From Scleropages formosus (Eukaryota; Chordata; Actinopteri; Osteoglossiformes; Osteoglossidae), in NCBI RefSeq assembly GCF_900964775.1, contig NC_041826.1, forward strand, positions 22,472,612 through 22,536,611: DNA of 64,000 nt. The letters are read 5' to 3'. The notes below the pieces were generated by a model. It did no database searches. It was given only the letters and a program-made list of their open reading frames with translations, and had not been told where the DNA came from. This document shows, piece by piece, positions 1-12,024 of this stretch. Positions within the stretch are counted from its first letter, which is position 1. Every line of letters begins with the position of its first letter. A program made the translations under genes and the position numbers.

Positions 1-19
1 TGAGAAGCCAACATCAAGT

Positions 20-632
20 CCATCATGTACAAATCCATTAACAGAACTGCTCTCATCTATTTACAAGACTCGATCAACCACTACACCCCAACAAGACCAC
101 TACGCTCTTCTACTTCTGCTCTTTCGGTGGTCCCTCGCACAAAAGGTAAAGGACAAAGGTATCGGTTCTGGCTCCGTTGTGGTGGAACGGCCTCCCCCTC
201 TCCCTCAGAACTGCTGAATCTCTGTCCACATTTGCAAAGGGTCTTAAAACTCACCCCTTCCAGACTCACTTTGCCCATCATCTCTTAAGCTCATGTAACA
301 TGTAAACGTTCATGCTCTATAAGTTTAAGATGATGCCCAGACAACCTTTTACACAGCTACTCCTGTAATGTAACGAAAATGTTTGTGTATCTCAAAAAAA
401 AAAAGATTTTGGAAGGTGATCGGAAATCATCGATATTCTGAGTTTTATGCAGCTACTCGTGTGATGATCATTGGTTCATGTGGTGGAAAGAAACAAACTA
501 ACCTCACTTAAGAATCACACATCTGCATCTAAGTGTCTCTTTCTGCTAATGTAATGAACACTTTGTGTTTTCTATGAGATGTACGTCGCTTTGGAGAAAA
601 GCTTCTGCTGACTGAATAAATGTAAATGTGTA
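20..632 (+). mobile_element. LINE fragment (CR1/L2-like), 3' end
   Basis: The first 280 bases encode, with frame changes, the usual C-terminal end of a CR1/L2-group reverse transcriptase ORF. The stretch HYTPTRPLRSS followed by SALSVVPRTKG is the typical landmark, and further on a frame-shifted stretch reads like LRTAESLSTF. The downstream part looks like a 3' UTR and ends near 632 with a tail containing CTTTGGAGAAAAGC and AATAAATGTAAATG. That tail recurs in SINE-like repeats elsewhere in the window. It is a broken 5'-truncated copy, also cut by the window edge. The exact clade is uncertain. Confidence 0.6.
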
Positions 633-1472
633 GAAACCACAGCAGAGGATCTTCTGCACTGTTATTAACTGCAGATACAGAGTACACTGCAAGTCATAGA
701 TGATGACTTTCCATCACAGGCTTTTGCACATGCTTGTATGTGTTGGAGGAGCAATTCTCATTTCTCTGATGTCTGTAGATCTCATTCTGTCGATGAAGCA
801 TTCTGATATGTGCGCTTGATTATTACCTTGTTTCGGCTACATTTTCCGCCATAAGCAAATGCAATAGCGGTTCATTCGCTAAAAATGTTCATCCTAAACA
901 CATGTTCTTCCACCTCAACACGATGATCTGGAGAAGATCGCTGTCGGTTAATTGAACTGATTATCCTGATGCAGTAGAACTTGCTGGGAATGGATGACGA
1001 ACCAAATGGAGAAACCATACGAAAGAAATAGAATTCTATTAAGTTTGTCTGCTGGTATAATTTATGTATGTAGAATTATAGGAGTAACTGCAAAACGAAC
1101 GCAGCCGACCTTAAGGGAGAGTCCACTGTCAGATCGATCCCTCAGATTAGACCTTTTGACTCAAAGTGAAAATCACGTTCTCGGGCTTCAGGCATGAAAT
1201 GAGACTCGGTGCTGACTGCTGATTTGCCCCCAGTTCATTTACAATAGCAATGATAATATTGTAACATTAATGTTTTGGATCATTCTGCTCATTTCTGGCA
1301 CAGATTCAGTGATGTTCTGCTGGTGGTTCTTATTAATTTCCTTATACTGTCTATATGTGTGTGTTTATTTATCGTATGATCGAAGACAGATCTTCAGCAA
1401 CACAGGGCAAGCTTTAAGCTGTAAAACTGGCTTCATGGAGCCAAAGTTTACCATCTGTGTCGTCGATGTTCG
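633..1472. other. Intergenic, no gene recognised
   Basis: AT-rich sequence with only short open frames and no recognisable protein, RNA or repeat. Confidence 0.5.
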
Positions 1473-1835
1473 TCAAATCCACTGGTGCGAGTGCGTACGT
1501 GGGCATCCAGGGCTGTCTGCTAGTCCCGTTTTGCGCACGCGTGGCCTGAATCGGCCGTGCCCGGTGCGTAATCGGTTTAGCCGCTCCCAGCAGTGTCGTT
1601 GTAGCCGGCTTCCAGGTAGTTCAGAGGACGGCACTGGGATAAATCTGTGCAGCCATGGGTCACCGTCCTTCGTCCATTGCTTTTGCCATTCAGCTTCCGC
1701 CCAGGCCTTCGGTGACATGCCACCGCTGCCGTCAAGCAGCTGCGCCACGTTCCGATGGAATGGCCTTCGAGATTTCAGGCGGAGTTGCTTTTGTTGGCCA
1801 GAGGTAATAGCGGTTAGGTGACTGTAAAGCAATGG
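1473..1835 (-). mobile_element. LINE fragment (RT ORF C-terminal end)
   Basis: Read on the minus strand, the frame contains RLNRLRTGHGRF followed by a Gly/Leu/Pro/Cys pattern. I know this from the region after the reverse transcriptase in several non-LTR retrotransposon families (Jockey/I-like or RTE-like). It is short and isolated, so it is a dead fragment. The family assignment is from memory of motifs. Confidence 0.5.
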
Positions 1836-1879
1836 GCTAGATCTCTGTAATATGTATCTATGTAAGTATTGAGGATAAC

Positions 1880-2130
1880 TACGTGGTGCGGCAGGTAGCA
1901 CTGGTGCCTCGCAACAACTGGGCTGTGTGATTGGACGTAGGTTGGACCCCCACTCAGACTGTGTGGAGTTTGCATGTTCTCCCCGTGTTGTCCTTAGCAT
2001 GCGACTGCCCTGTGATGGACTGCCGTGAAGTCCAGGGTTTACCTTGTCCAGCCAAGAGCCCCTGTGCTCCTTCAATAGGCTCTGGACCACTGCGACCCTG
2101 ACTCAGACACATGCTTATCGCTACAGACCA
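1880..2130 (+). repeat. Dispersed repeat E, degenerate
   Basis: Contains the widespread fish motif block TGTGGAGTTTGCATGTTCTC, then GACTGCCGTGAAGTCCAGGG and a GGCTCTGGACCACTGCGACC end. The same block order recurs near 2.9, 10.3, 54.6 and 58.4 kb. Probably a SINE-like or short interspersed element; class not determined. Confidence 0.55.
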
Positions 2131-2392
2131 AAGGAGATGATGTGCTAATTTTTTAACATCACTTTTCATGTCGTATCAGACCCTTTTTTCAGGTTTTGTT
2201 TAGAAATAAACCTTTTGTTATTTGTTGCTTATTAAACCAGTCAGTGAGTAAACTGACAGCTCAGTTTTCCTCATGTTTGCGGCACTCGGCCTGCTAATTT
2301 ATTCTGTTTCAGTTTATTTTATTTTATTCATTTAATTATTTTCTTTTAGTTTAACTTACTGCGCTTTATGTAAATTTGATGCCTGAACTAAG

Positions 2393-2600
2393 GCGCAGCA
2401 GGTGGCGCAGCGGTTAGAGCTGCTGTCTTGCACTCAAAGAAATCAGCTTTGAATCCTACTTACTGCTGTAGTACCCTTGACCAAGGTACCCTGATAGAGT
2501 AAAAATTACTTGTTCTATAAATGGGTAAATAACTGTAAGCATCGTAACACCGTAGCTCGTTTCGGAGCAAAAAGTCACCTAAATAAGTGAAAGTGAGCTA
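2393..2600 (+). repeat. tRNA-derived SINE, family B
   Basis: Starts with a pol III A-box-like stretch (GTGGCGCAGCGGTTAG). It continues with a TTTGAATCC B-box-like stretch and the family body (GTAGTACCCTTGACCAAGGT, then TATAAATGGGTAAATAACTG). Sense orientation, diverged. Confidence 0.65.
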
Positions 2601-2844
2601 GATGAGTACACAACAACAATAATAATAATCATCATCACCATAATAATAACAATGTTTAGAATTTTATGTGTCAACACAATATTGCTTCTTCAAGTCTATT
2701 TTTTCAAAAAAGTCTTGTTACCGTCTTTTATTACTTTCTGTTGTTGACATTTTATACCACTTCTGCTACAAATTTTTTTGGAGGGGGAAGCAAAATTTGC
2801 GGAAAAATATTTTGTAATGTACCAGCGTAGAGGGTGGTTTCGGA

Positions 2845-3115
2845 TGTAGATTTGAATGTTGCTCAGCCGCACGGAGTTTGCGTGTTCTCCTCGTGTCCAT
2901 GTGGGTTCACTCTCAGAGCTCAAAGACGTGAACTGCCTGCGGAGCGCGTGTCCGTGTGCGTGCGGCCGCCCTGCGTTGGACTGCCGTTCTGTCCGGGCTG
3001 CACCGCACCCCACGCCCTGCGTTTCCGGAATAGGCTCCGGGTCGCCGCGACTTTGCTTTGCTTGCATTGCAAAAGCTGTCATTGGTCATGGGTGGAAAAT
3101 TGATAAATGGATAGG
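2845..3115 (+). repeat. Dispersed repeat E
   Basis: Has GGAGTTTGCGTGTTCTCC, then a diverged GCCCTGCGTTGGACTGCC and GGAATAGGCTCCGGGTCGCC blocks, and ends near GATAAATGGATAGG. Same family as the copies at 1880, 10185 and 54508. Confidence 0.6.
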
Positions 3116-4048
3116 GGTATATTGAAAATATCTGAGCATCAGTACTTTTCCTGTTCAGCAACAAATATTTCCATTGACTCAACAGCTGTTGTGCATTTTC
3201 TTTATCTGCTACTAAGGCAGTTAAATATTTTCCTCGGCTTTAATGGTCCGCCGTTCATGAGTGGAAACTTTTTTTTGCTGTGACGTGTGACTGTTGTCCA
3301 AAATGGATATCCGGGGCGATATTTTCCGTTCTTTTATTGCATTTTTCACCAAAATGGTGTGAAAATGTGGTTTTCACGAAGCAAATATGAGTTCAGCCAA
3401 GTAAGCATCCGGTGAATTCCGACACATAAAGCTTCTATTTCACAAGCAGATTTTATCATTATATTCAACTGGCTTTCAGAAAAAGGAGCGCAAATAAATA
3501 ATAATCTAATTCCCATTTTTCTTCATTCTCTCGCTCTCTCCTTTTATGCACATGCGGAAATTTATGTCTCGGTCTCACATTTCAGCTGTCGGGTCTCAAA
3601 ACACACGCGAAATGTGCTCTCCAGCACCACTCGCTGGGCATCTGGCTAGTGGGAGCTTGATGTCTGCGAGCGAGACGTCCTCTAGCTGCCCTCTGCAGAG
3701 ACGTCCCAGTTGCAAGCGTCACCTTCCGCACTCACCTGAGCACGCGGTGCTCTCGAACCCCCGGACAACCCGCTCCGCTGTATCCATCACATCCACCTGG
3801 CCCGTTGCAGCCTGGTGCTGACCAACGGGTCCCACAGAGCCTGTCTCCTCACTGTCTCCCATCCCTCATGTCTCCCTTATGTTGTGTGTGTTTGTGTGTG
3901 TGTGTTTTCTCCAGATTTATTATGGAAGTTTTTCTAAGAGGGCTCCTTAGATTCTCATTAGATTCTCCATCGCCTAGAAAAGGTTAAAAACCAGGCGTGA
4001 GCTAATTAATAATAATAATAACAGGTTTAAAAATAGCCATCATCTAAT
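3116..4048. other. Intergenic, no gene recognised
   Basis: No recognisable coding sequence. A pyrimidine-rich patch lies near 3525-3545 and a short TG run near 3885-3905. Confidence 0.5.
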
Positions 4049-4148
4049 TATTATTATTATTATTATTATTATTATTGTTATTATTATTTTTATTATTATT
4101 ATTAATGATAAGAACAACAATAATAATAATACTAATAACTCTGATAAA

Positions 4149-4149
<1 letters not shown>
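4049..4149. repeat. (TTA/TAA)n microsatellite
   Basis: Imperfect trinucleotide repeat of TTA/TAT type that passes into TAA units, directly abutting the AC tail of the next SINE. Confidence 0.85.
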
Positions 4150-4192
<43 letters not shown>

Positions 4193-4402
4193 TCTGAACC
4201 ACTTGTCCCATACAGGGTCGCGGGGAACCGGAGCCTACCCGGCAACACAGGGCACAAGGCCGGAGGGGGAGGGGACACACCCAGGACGGGACGCCAGTCC
4301 ATCACAAGGCACCCCAAGCGGGACTCAAACCCCAGACCCACTGGAGAGCAGGACCCGGCCCAACTCACTGCACCACTGCACCACTGCACCACCGCACCCC
4401 CT
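4150..4402 (-). repeat. tRNA-derived SINE, family A, (TG)n tail
   Basis: Antisense copy of the commonest SINE here. Plus-strand order is (AC)n, then CTTGTCCCATACAGGGTCGC, then the reverse complements of the B box and A box, ending in CCGCACCCCC. The sense copy has an A box like TGGCGCAGTGGG, a B box like GGTTCGAGTCC and a (TG)n tail. Confidence 0.85.
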
Positions 4403-5249
4403 CAATAAAATAACTTTTTAGTATTATGTGGAAGTGCCAAAGGCATAAACTGTTAAATACAAATTTAGAAATGAGACATTTTTCTGTAGCTCTCATTAAA
4501 TTAAGCAGCATTAAATATTTTCTCTGTCAAGAGAAGGCATCTATCCAGATGTAATGAAATGTATTTGGTGTGAATGTTTTTTTGAGAAAAACATGTTGAC
4601 TGAGGACTGAGCTGCTTAGTCACACTTGGAGTCCTGGCTACTGTAGTTGTGTGCGGTGTTGAGTCAGTCCGGGCACCTTGCTCGTGTCACACCACAATAA
4701 AGAAGCAGGAAGCTCGAGAAAAAAGTTACGAGTGCTAGTGGGTGATTGCACAGAAGTATTAGTCACCGTTTTCTTGAAAATCTCACTTTAGTCTTTTTTC
4801 TTCAATGTCTCCGTGCAAAAGTGCCGTGCGTGTACTAACTGCAAACATTTTGTGCTCAAGAAATATTCTTCTCGATTCGACCTCAGAAAAAAGTCATCAG
4901 ATTTTAGTTTCAAGTCAGATGCTTCTTTAAAATAAACGTTCCTTCATTCATTATTCCAATTTTTATAACTTCTTTTGGACAAAAATCCTCAGAGGTCAAG
5001 TTTATTATTAATATTATTATTATTACTATAAATGTTACTATTATTATTGCTCTTAGGTACGTACTTTTTTGACTCTTCTGCCCTTATATGCTTGTACCCA
5101 TCTGTACAGCTAAATATTTTTCCCTTGTTTGTGGTGCTTTGGGGATTCAAACCAGCAACATTCAGGTCACATGTCTGTCTCCTTCATCACTTTGCTGCCA
5201 TGAATGGTGATGTTTGAGCCGAATGTCAAAAAGTCAGATATTCAAAATA
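4403..5249. other. Intergenic, no gene recognised
   Basis: AT-rich, with a short ATT repeat near 5001-5050. No gene seen. Confidence 0.5.
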
Positions 5250-5461
5250 CACACACACACACATTGTCAGAACCGCTTGTCCCTTACGGGGTCACGGGGA
5301 ACTGGAGCCTACCCAGCAACACAGGGCGTAAGGCCGGAGGGGGAAGGGGACACACCCAGGACGGGACGCCAGTCCGCCGCAAGGCACCCCAAGTGGGACT
5401 CGAACCCCAGACCCACCGGAGAGCAGGACTGCGGTCCAACCCACTGCGCCACCGCACCCCC
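5250..5461 (-). repeat. tRNA-derived SINE, family A, with target-site duplication
   Basis: Antisense copy with a short AC run at the tail end. It is flanked by a perfect 11-bp direct repeat TATTCAAAATA (5239-5249 and 5462-5472), which marks insertion by target-primed reverse transcription. Confidence 0.9.
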
Positions 5462-5472
5462 TATTCAAAATA

Positions 5473-7714
5473 TCACAGAGGTATTTTCTCCCAAACAAAC
5501 GTAATTGTGGTGCAGCCGACGGTCACAGAGCGTCATTCGATTGCGTTTTCTGTGCGGTATTTCATATTTTTGGAAGGTCTGGGCAGACGGGGAGGCTGGA
5601 AAAGCGAGCTGATTCAATTCTTATAGGAAGCTCTGCGTGTTGCGGTGAAAACGGCCTGTGGGCGGCCGCTCCTCTGCTCTGGGATCCGCGCACAGCAGCC
5701 GCCGCACTCAGCCCTGTCTCTCCCTAACATTATGAGTTCTCCGTAAATTTCCGCAAACGACTTCCGTCGAGCTGGAATCACCTTGCGGGCCGTGGTGCCG
5801 CGCACGGATGACACCCGGCGCTGTGGCGGCGAGCAGTGCGTTCCGGCACCTCCGCACAGCAGCCCAACGCACCTCGGCCGTGTCTCTTACACACTTGACG
5901 CAGCGTTGCAGCTGCTGTAGGGACAAGTGCTTTTTGCCCACGTAAAAGTGGTCAAGTGTACCAGCTTTCAGAATGACTGAGGACCAAAAAAGAGACAACA
6001 ACTGCCCTTTATTACGGTAAATGTAGAGGAAACGGAACCAAGTAGGTGGGGGACGGCCTGTGCCGGTCCCTTTCTGCACCACGCTGGGATGCGGCGTTGC
6101 ACGAGCCTACGCTACACCGCCGCCGGGGTGCCGGGGCCGCGCCGCAAACCCTCGCCGACAGCCGAGCCGAGCATAACTATGTCCACGGCTACAAAACAGC
6201 TCGGGTTCCCATGTTCGGGATCCCAGGGAAAAACGGAGAACGGGTTGCGTGTTCTTTTACCTTCATCACCATCAAAAATTCACTCTCACACAGGGCCTTC
6301 GTGTTTCTTTCAGTCTGAATGTGAATTTCCTGAGGCACAACCACATGCTTAAAAAAAATACACATTTATTTATGATATTATCACAGCCTAGAGCATATAA
6401 GATGAAGCTATCATATGGATACATATTTACCAATGTATCCCTACTCTTGTTTTATGTATAATATGTGATGCCCATTTTGCTTAAAATTACTTAGGCACTG
6501 ATTTTTGCTGTTCCGCTGCTAAGGTCTCTGAGGTGATTTCTGCTTCCGAAAACACTAAGATGATGATGAGATGTGCGCTGTTTTAAAATAAACCGTTAAA
6601 CCGCCGCATACTGATGTCGATGATGTTATGAAGATTGTTTGGAAAGTTTAACGCGATTCTCCTTTCTGTTTTAGCCAGGGGTACGATTGCATGGTGCCGG
6701 CCCGCTACATGCGTGCAGAATAAAACTCAAAGCAAGGAGATGATGAAGAACCTCAAGGCGTCATCTACATGTTTCACTGGCAACGCTGCCTGAGCTCTCT
6801 TTCCAACTAAAGCAATGAATCGTACACATAGGGAAAATTTAAAAAAAAAACTGTAAACGTAGCCAATGTATTGTTTTAGTAGGAAAATTCAAAATTCACC
6901 AATTGCCTGGAGGAGGCAGAAGGAATAAGGAAGGTGCTGAAAAGTTTGTAAAACTACTTCAGTACAGCTTCAGGATGGAATGTAATGATTTCTGAAGCCA
7001 TTACTAATACAATATTTAATTGTGACGATATGATGTACAGTGAATAAAAGACTAGACAATCAGCCTTCTAGTTAACCCCTCCAATTTTGCCCACTTCTAG
7101 TTACGCAATAAGCAATAAACATCTGGCACACCTTTCTTATGCTGTGTTTTCACTTCTCAGTAGGCTAACACAAAAAGGTAAAATCTGAGTAAAATTAAAT
7201 ATGTTACTTCTAGCAATAAAAACCATGAGATACTGTATGTACAGTAAGTAAGAATATTGAGATATACATACCAAAAGGTAAAGGAAGCTTACATGGAGAA
7301 TTATCTACTGTAGTCTGTAGTCTAGGGAGGCGAAACATAACATTTTCTGCACTGAGTTGGAAAACGTTCCCCTTTGCTTCAGAGGGGCTACCCAGATATT
7401 AGGCCAATGAGAAAACCGCATGCAAGCAGCGTGCGCTTTCCTCTCTGCACTTGACCTTTAGGCTTCAACGGCTATCCTCGTTTACATGTAAAGGTTAAAA
7501 AAATGAATCACAGACTCACTGGATGAATTGAGATTTAAGAGAATGCCAGTGAGAAGCGTTGAGGCCGTAGGAGTCTCAGTGTGCGAATGCTCTAGAGATG
7601 AATAGTGCCGCCAAACCCAATGATCGTTTCTCTTTTAATAAGTATCAAAAGTGCAATACATATGTTTCAAGATGCTGAGAGTAACATTAATTCTCAACGA
7701 GCAGGGAGTAACGG
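5473..7714. other. Intergenic, no gene recognised
   Basis: Two GC-richer patches with CpG (about 5640-5900 and 6060-6240) lie in otherwise AT-rich sequence. Open frames here are short and resemble nothing I know. A small promoter or a lost exon cannot be excluded. Confidence 0.4.
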
Positions 7715-7905
7715 GGACAGCTGGTAGTGTGTTAGTTGGCTCTGTTTCCTTTGGACCCAAAGGTCACAGGTTTGATCCCCACCTCTGGCTGTAGTACCCT
7801 TGAGAAAGGTACTTCCCTGAGTTTCTCCAGTAAAATTACCCAGCTGTCTAAGTGAGGGAATAACTGTAACCTTAACACTGGAAGGTGCTTTGGAGAAGTT
7901 CATCA
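7715..7905 (+). repeat. tRNA-derived SINE, family B
   Basis: Sense copy: GACAGCTGGTAGTGTGTTAG head, GGTTTGATCCCCACC B box, GTAGTACCCTTGAGAAAGGT body and a GTGCTTTGGAGAAG remnant of the LINE-like tail. Confidence 0.8.
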
Positions 7906-9039
7906 AATGACCAAATGAAATGAAACAGCGATATCTGTGCGTTGCCCAAAAAAAGGTCATATGCTTTAGGATCATAAAGTGTGAGGCATCTGTGCTCGGG
8001 AGCCCTTCTTCCCTCCTTTCTGTTGTGGACGAGGCCTTTCTCTCGGGAGCCCACGTCCAACTGCGCAAAGGTGGACAAACGGCTCCCATGGCGGATAACT
8101 GTGTCGCCGGCTGTTGGGCCGATCACGTGCGTTCCACGGGGTTAGTACGTTTACCGCGGCTTATAATTTGCATTACTAGTTGTCCTATTTCTTTATTTCT
8201 GTTGCATTTATTTGCGAAAAAAAAGAAAAATCCACGGGAGGAAAATGACAGAAATAGAGAACAGAATGTGCCCGGGGAGCTCAGAAAACCAACAATCTTG
8301 TCGAAATCGAAAGAAAGGTTGAAACACAGATAATTCAAGCGACTGCGGTGATTAAATCAGCTATTCACAAACCAGAAAGAAGCAGATAACAGCACGCTGA
8401 ACAGATAATATTCGCTACTGTATGGTGAACAACAGATCGAAACGTGTGTCCGACGTCTTATGTTCGCCATGCCATGAATTATGTTGTTCCATGAAATATT
8501 CGAGTAATTTCTTGAGTAATATAATACATGAGCATGACTTCAGATGGACGGCAAGATTGTTCCATACCTTCTGAAGTAGGGAAAATGAAAGTACGGTGTG
8601 GTCTGGGTGGTAAACCTGTGAACTACTCCCATTGGGAAAGTGAATAATCCCATAACGGAAGGAGATTCTTTAAAAACTGAAACCAAACACTTCTAGAATG
8701 GATTTATTTGGAAAACACTCCAGATGCCAGGATTACTGAACAAGGGAGGAACTAGTCGATGGCGATGGAAAAGCAGCCATCCGAACAGGTATTTTTGAGA
8801 AGATGTTTTCGAGAGCTTCTGTAGGTGCCTGCCCACGCAACATCGCTATATGAAATGTAAGGATTAATCGGACAATAATTCAAGGTGATAAGAAGTTTGG
8901 TGGAGAGAATATGTCTAACGTGGCTGATGGTACCTATGTTTTTGCTGTTGAAATTCTGGAAAATATAACACAAATGTACAGTATGTGACCGGTTAAAGTC
9001 CTCAGCTGCTGCATTTTAACAAATATTTACACAAACTAC
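7906..9039. other. Intergenic, no gene recognised
   Basis: No coding similarity recognised on either strand. Confidence 0.5.
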
Positions 9040-9275
9040 ATCTCTTCATTAATATTGGTCTTAACCACTCTTGCATTTATTTGTTTAGCTGATGCTTTTC
9101 TCCAAAGCAACTTACAGTTATTTACCCATTTATACAGCCAGGTCATTTTCCTCAAGGAATTCAGGGTAAATATCTTGCTCAAGGGTACTACAGCTGGAGG
9201 GGGGGATTTGAATCTGCAACCTCGGGGTCTAAAGGCAGCAGCCGCTCTAACCAGTACACTACCAGCTGAGCTATT
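9040..9275 (-). repeat. tRNA-derived SINE, family B
   Basis: Antisense copy. Plus-strand order: TGCTTTTCTCCAAAGCAACT (tail), TATTTACCCATTTATACAGC, CTTGCTCAAGGGTACTACAG, then the B-box complement GGATTTGAATCTGCAACC and CACTACCAGCTGAG. Confidence 0.85.
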
Positions 9276-9399
9276 CCGTGTACTATACCACGTCTGTACC
9301 ATATCGGTACTATATCTGTTTAATGATTACTGTACAGTCTTCAGTCTGGGAAAAAAGGGGTGAAAAGGAGGATCCAGCAAGGTAGTACTAGGGGGGGGT

Positions 9400-9562
9400 G
9401 GTATGTAGTGTTGTGGTTAGCAATAATGCCTTGGGATACAAAGGTTGTAGGTTCAAATCCCACTTCTACCTGTAATATCCTTGAGCAAGATATTTACCCT
9501 GAACAATTCTGGTATAATGACTCTCAGTTAGTTGGGAGAAGAGCATTTGCTAAATGAATAAG
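9400..9562 (+). repeat. tRNA-derived SINE, family B, diverged
   Basis: GTAGTGTTGTGGTTAGCAAT head, GTAGGTTCAAATCCCAC B box, CCTTGAGCAAGATATTTACC body and an AGCATTTGCTAAATGAATAA tail. Confidence 0.75.
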
Positions 9563-9755
9563 TATATTTGGAGCACTTAGACTGCAGGTAGAAAGGTTTG
9601 AATTGCAGGAGGACCATATCTTTGCAACACCTATACAGGTCAGAGCTGTGAACTGGTTCGGCAAGAATGAGCTGGAGTCTTGAGATCAAAGTCGTTCGTG
9701 GACTTTCTGCAAACCGTCGGGTTATTTCCTAGAGTAGGACTGCATCACGGCGACA

Positions 9756-10103
9756 GTGCAGAAATACACACTTCCTCAATTTGTACTGTGTGGCTGTCAT
9801 GGAACGATTTTTCAAGGCTGGAAACAGTTCCCTGTTGAGCTGTGTCAAATGCGCAGTGTGAAGTTCCCGGTGCCGCTGCCGTTTATCCGGGAACTGCTCA
9901 ACACTCGCTTGCAGCGTGAAGTCGGCGTCAATTTCCAGCCGGTGACGCGTTCCGCTGCCCAGCTGCTGGCTCACTTTTTCCAGTGCATGTCCAAACGTCT
10001 CGCCGGTTTACATCACGGCGTTTCACTTTCAAGGCCGGGGTTCGCATTGCGCGTTCTGCTCTGTCCTCTCGGCATCCAGAAAGAAAGTGGCCGCAGCTCG
10101 TAG
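9756..10103 (+). other. Unexplained GC-rich open frame, 115 codons
   Basis: A 115-codon open frame in a GC- and CpG-richer island within AT-rich, repeat-filled sequence. The middle encodes FPVPLPFIRELLNTRLQREV and then ends in RSAAQLLAHFFQ. I do not recognise the family. It has no obvious splice-supported partner exon and no repeat signature that I can identify. It could be a lone exon, a decayed host gene fragment, an unrecognised repeat or chance. Confidence 0.25.
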
Positions 10104-10184
10104 GCAGAAGGTTTTCTCAATCGGACACGCTGAGTAGGTGATCAAATGCAAGGATCTCGAAGAAAATAAAGCGCACAAAGATCA

Positions 10185-10525
10185 GGAGAGATCCTCACTT
10201 TCCCGAACCACTTATGCTAGTCGGTGTCACGGTGGCCCGGAACCTCTCCCAGAATCCCTGAGTGCAAGGCTGGGGTGGGGGCGTACACCCTGGACAGGAC
10301 GCCACTCCATTGTAGGGTAGCCACACACATGCGCCAGCTCAGCATCACCAATTCAGCTGATTTGCAGGGCTTTGGACTATGGGAGGAAACCAGAGCAGCC
10401 AGGGGAAACCCACACAAAAAGACGCAAACTCAACACAGGCTGAGACAGACCTGAACCTATCGCCAAACAGTCCAGGCACTGCAAGGTGGCAGCACCACCC
10501 GCTGCACCACCATGCCTCCCGAGGA
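10185..10525 (-). repeat. Dispersed repeat E
   Basis: Antisense copy. It contains the complements of the family blocks: CCCAGAATCCCTGAG, TACACCCTGGACAGGACGCC, GGACTATGGGAGGAAACCAG, GAAACCCACACAAAAAG and a GCTGCACCACCATGCC end. Confidence 0.65.
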
Positions 10526-11750
10526 CTAAATATGTTCTGTCTATTGTAAATAATACATAAAAATGGGGTGAAATGCTGCAGCTCAGGAAGAAAATGTTTC
10601 CCTTTGGGGTTGAGGTTATGGGTGTTAAGCTTATGGTTTTCCTACTTCACCATGTTCTCAGCGGTAGCTGAACGACAAGCAGCCCCTCCTCCTTTACTGA
10701 GAACAGCGTGAATTTTGATTATGTGGGTGACACTTTTGTTTGTGGGTCATAACAAATGTTAAAAGACAAGTGTTCAGTGCTATTCTTGTGTTTCAGAACC
10801 AAGGATAAACATTCAAACTGAGCTCATACCGTGGATCCATAATTTATTTCTTATGCCATAATTAGTTTTTTCAGTTTATTTGCACAGCCATGATTTTAAA
10901 GCTTGTTTCAGTAAAGCAACAGTAACGTTAATCAATTCTGAAGAAAAATGTCTGATGCCATGCAACTAGTTAAAGGATAGAAAAAAGGAAAAAACACTTT
11001 TTTTGTGTAAAATGACACTTCAGATGCCCTGTTTGTGTTGCCCGTTACATTGATCACAAAATGTTAAATACTATTTGCGTTCTTACATCCTGTGGGTGTT
11101 TCTCCCTTGGTTTAACCGTTCTGCGTTAGGTAATGTTCGCTCATTACCGCTTTCGTTCTTGGGAGACGGAATGATATTTCCTCTGTGTCATGCATATCTG
11201 CATGTAAAAAAAGGTTTGAGTGCCGCAGATTCATTTCCATGTCAGATGGAGACTGTGCTTAATATCGAAAAGGGACTCATATCTGACAGGTAGGCAGAAT
11301 GCTGTCGTAATGGGTGAGGGGCAAAATAAATATCAAATGCAAATGTATTCATTCAAATGTTGAACCACTGCAGGGCCTTTCCTTCATAGTTTTTCAGTGG
11401 CGACGAAGTCGACGTCAATATTGTGCCAGTATCGGGTTTTCGGATCACGGACATGTCGGCGCAACAGCTTCTTGAGGGGCTTTCGAAACAGATGGACACA
11501 ACTCCAAATTCATTTTTTTTTACCGGAGGGACAGGATTCCATCTTAAAAATAATTTAGGCTGGATCTTTCAGAAGGAAGTTGTGTGAATTCTCTCTAATC
11601 TCTGGGCACAAGTCTGCAGATTCTATTTCATAATGAGATGATCACCCCCCTAAATTAACAAAACTCAAGTGGCCAAGAAAGCCAGTGACCAGCTAAGTGT
11701 CCAGTTTTAAGTGAAAAGTCCACATTAATTTCACTTGAAATGTTTTTATT
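10526..11750. other. Intergenic, no gene recognised
   Basis: AT-rich sequence with only short open frames. Confidence 0.5.
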
Positions 11751-11947
11751 GTGGGGTGCGGTGGCGCAGTGGGTTGGACCGCAGTCCTGCTCTCCGGTGG
11801 GTCTGGGGTTCAAGTCCCACTTGGGGTGCCTTGTGGCGGACTGGCGTCCCGTCCTGGGTGTGTCCCCTCCCCCTCCGGCCTTACGCCCTGTGTTGCCGGG
11901 TAGGCTCCGGTTCCCCGTGACCCCGTAAGGGACAAGCGGTTCTGAAA

Positions 11948-12018
<71 letters not shown>
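11751..12018 (+). repeat. tRNA-derived SINE, family A, long (TG)n tail
   Basis: Near-consensus copy: A box TGGCGCAGTGGG, B box GGTTCAAGTCC, body to GGGACAAGCGGTTCTGAAAA, then about 35 TG units. Flanked by a 10-bp direct repeat TGTTTTTATT (11741-11750 and 12019-12028). Confidence 0.92.

Positions 12019-12024
<6 letters not shown>

Noticed and set aside
1270-1821. 183-codon plus-strand open frame
   Set aside because: It lies antisense to a LINE fragment and shows no family features.
9756-10103. Bacterial contamination or horizontal transfer
   Set aside because: The GC-rich frame looked out of place, but it is flanked by ordinary fish SINEs and matches no bacterial family I recognise; no support beyond composition.
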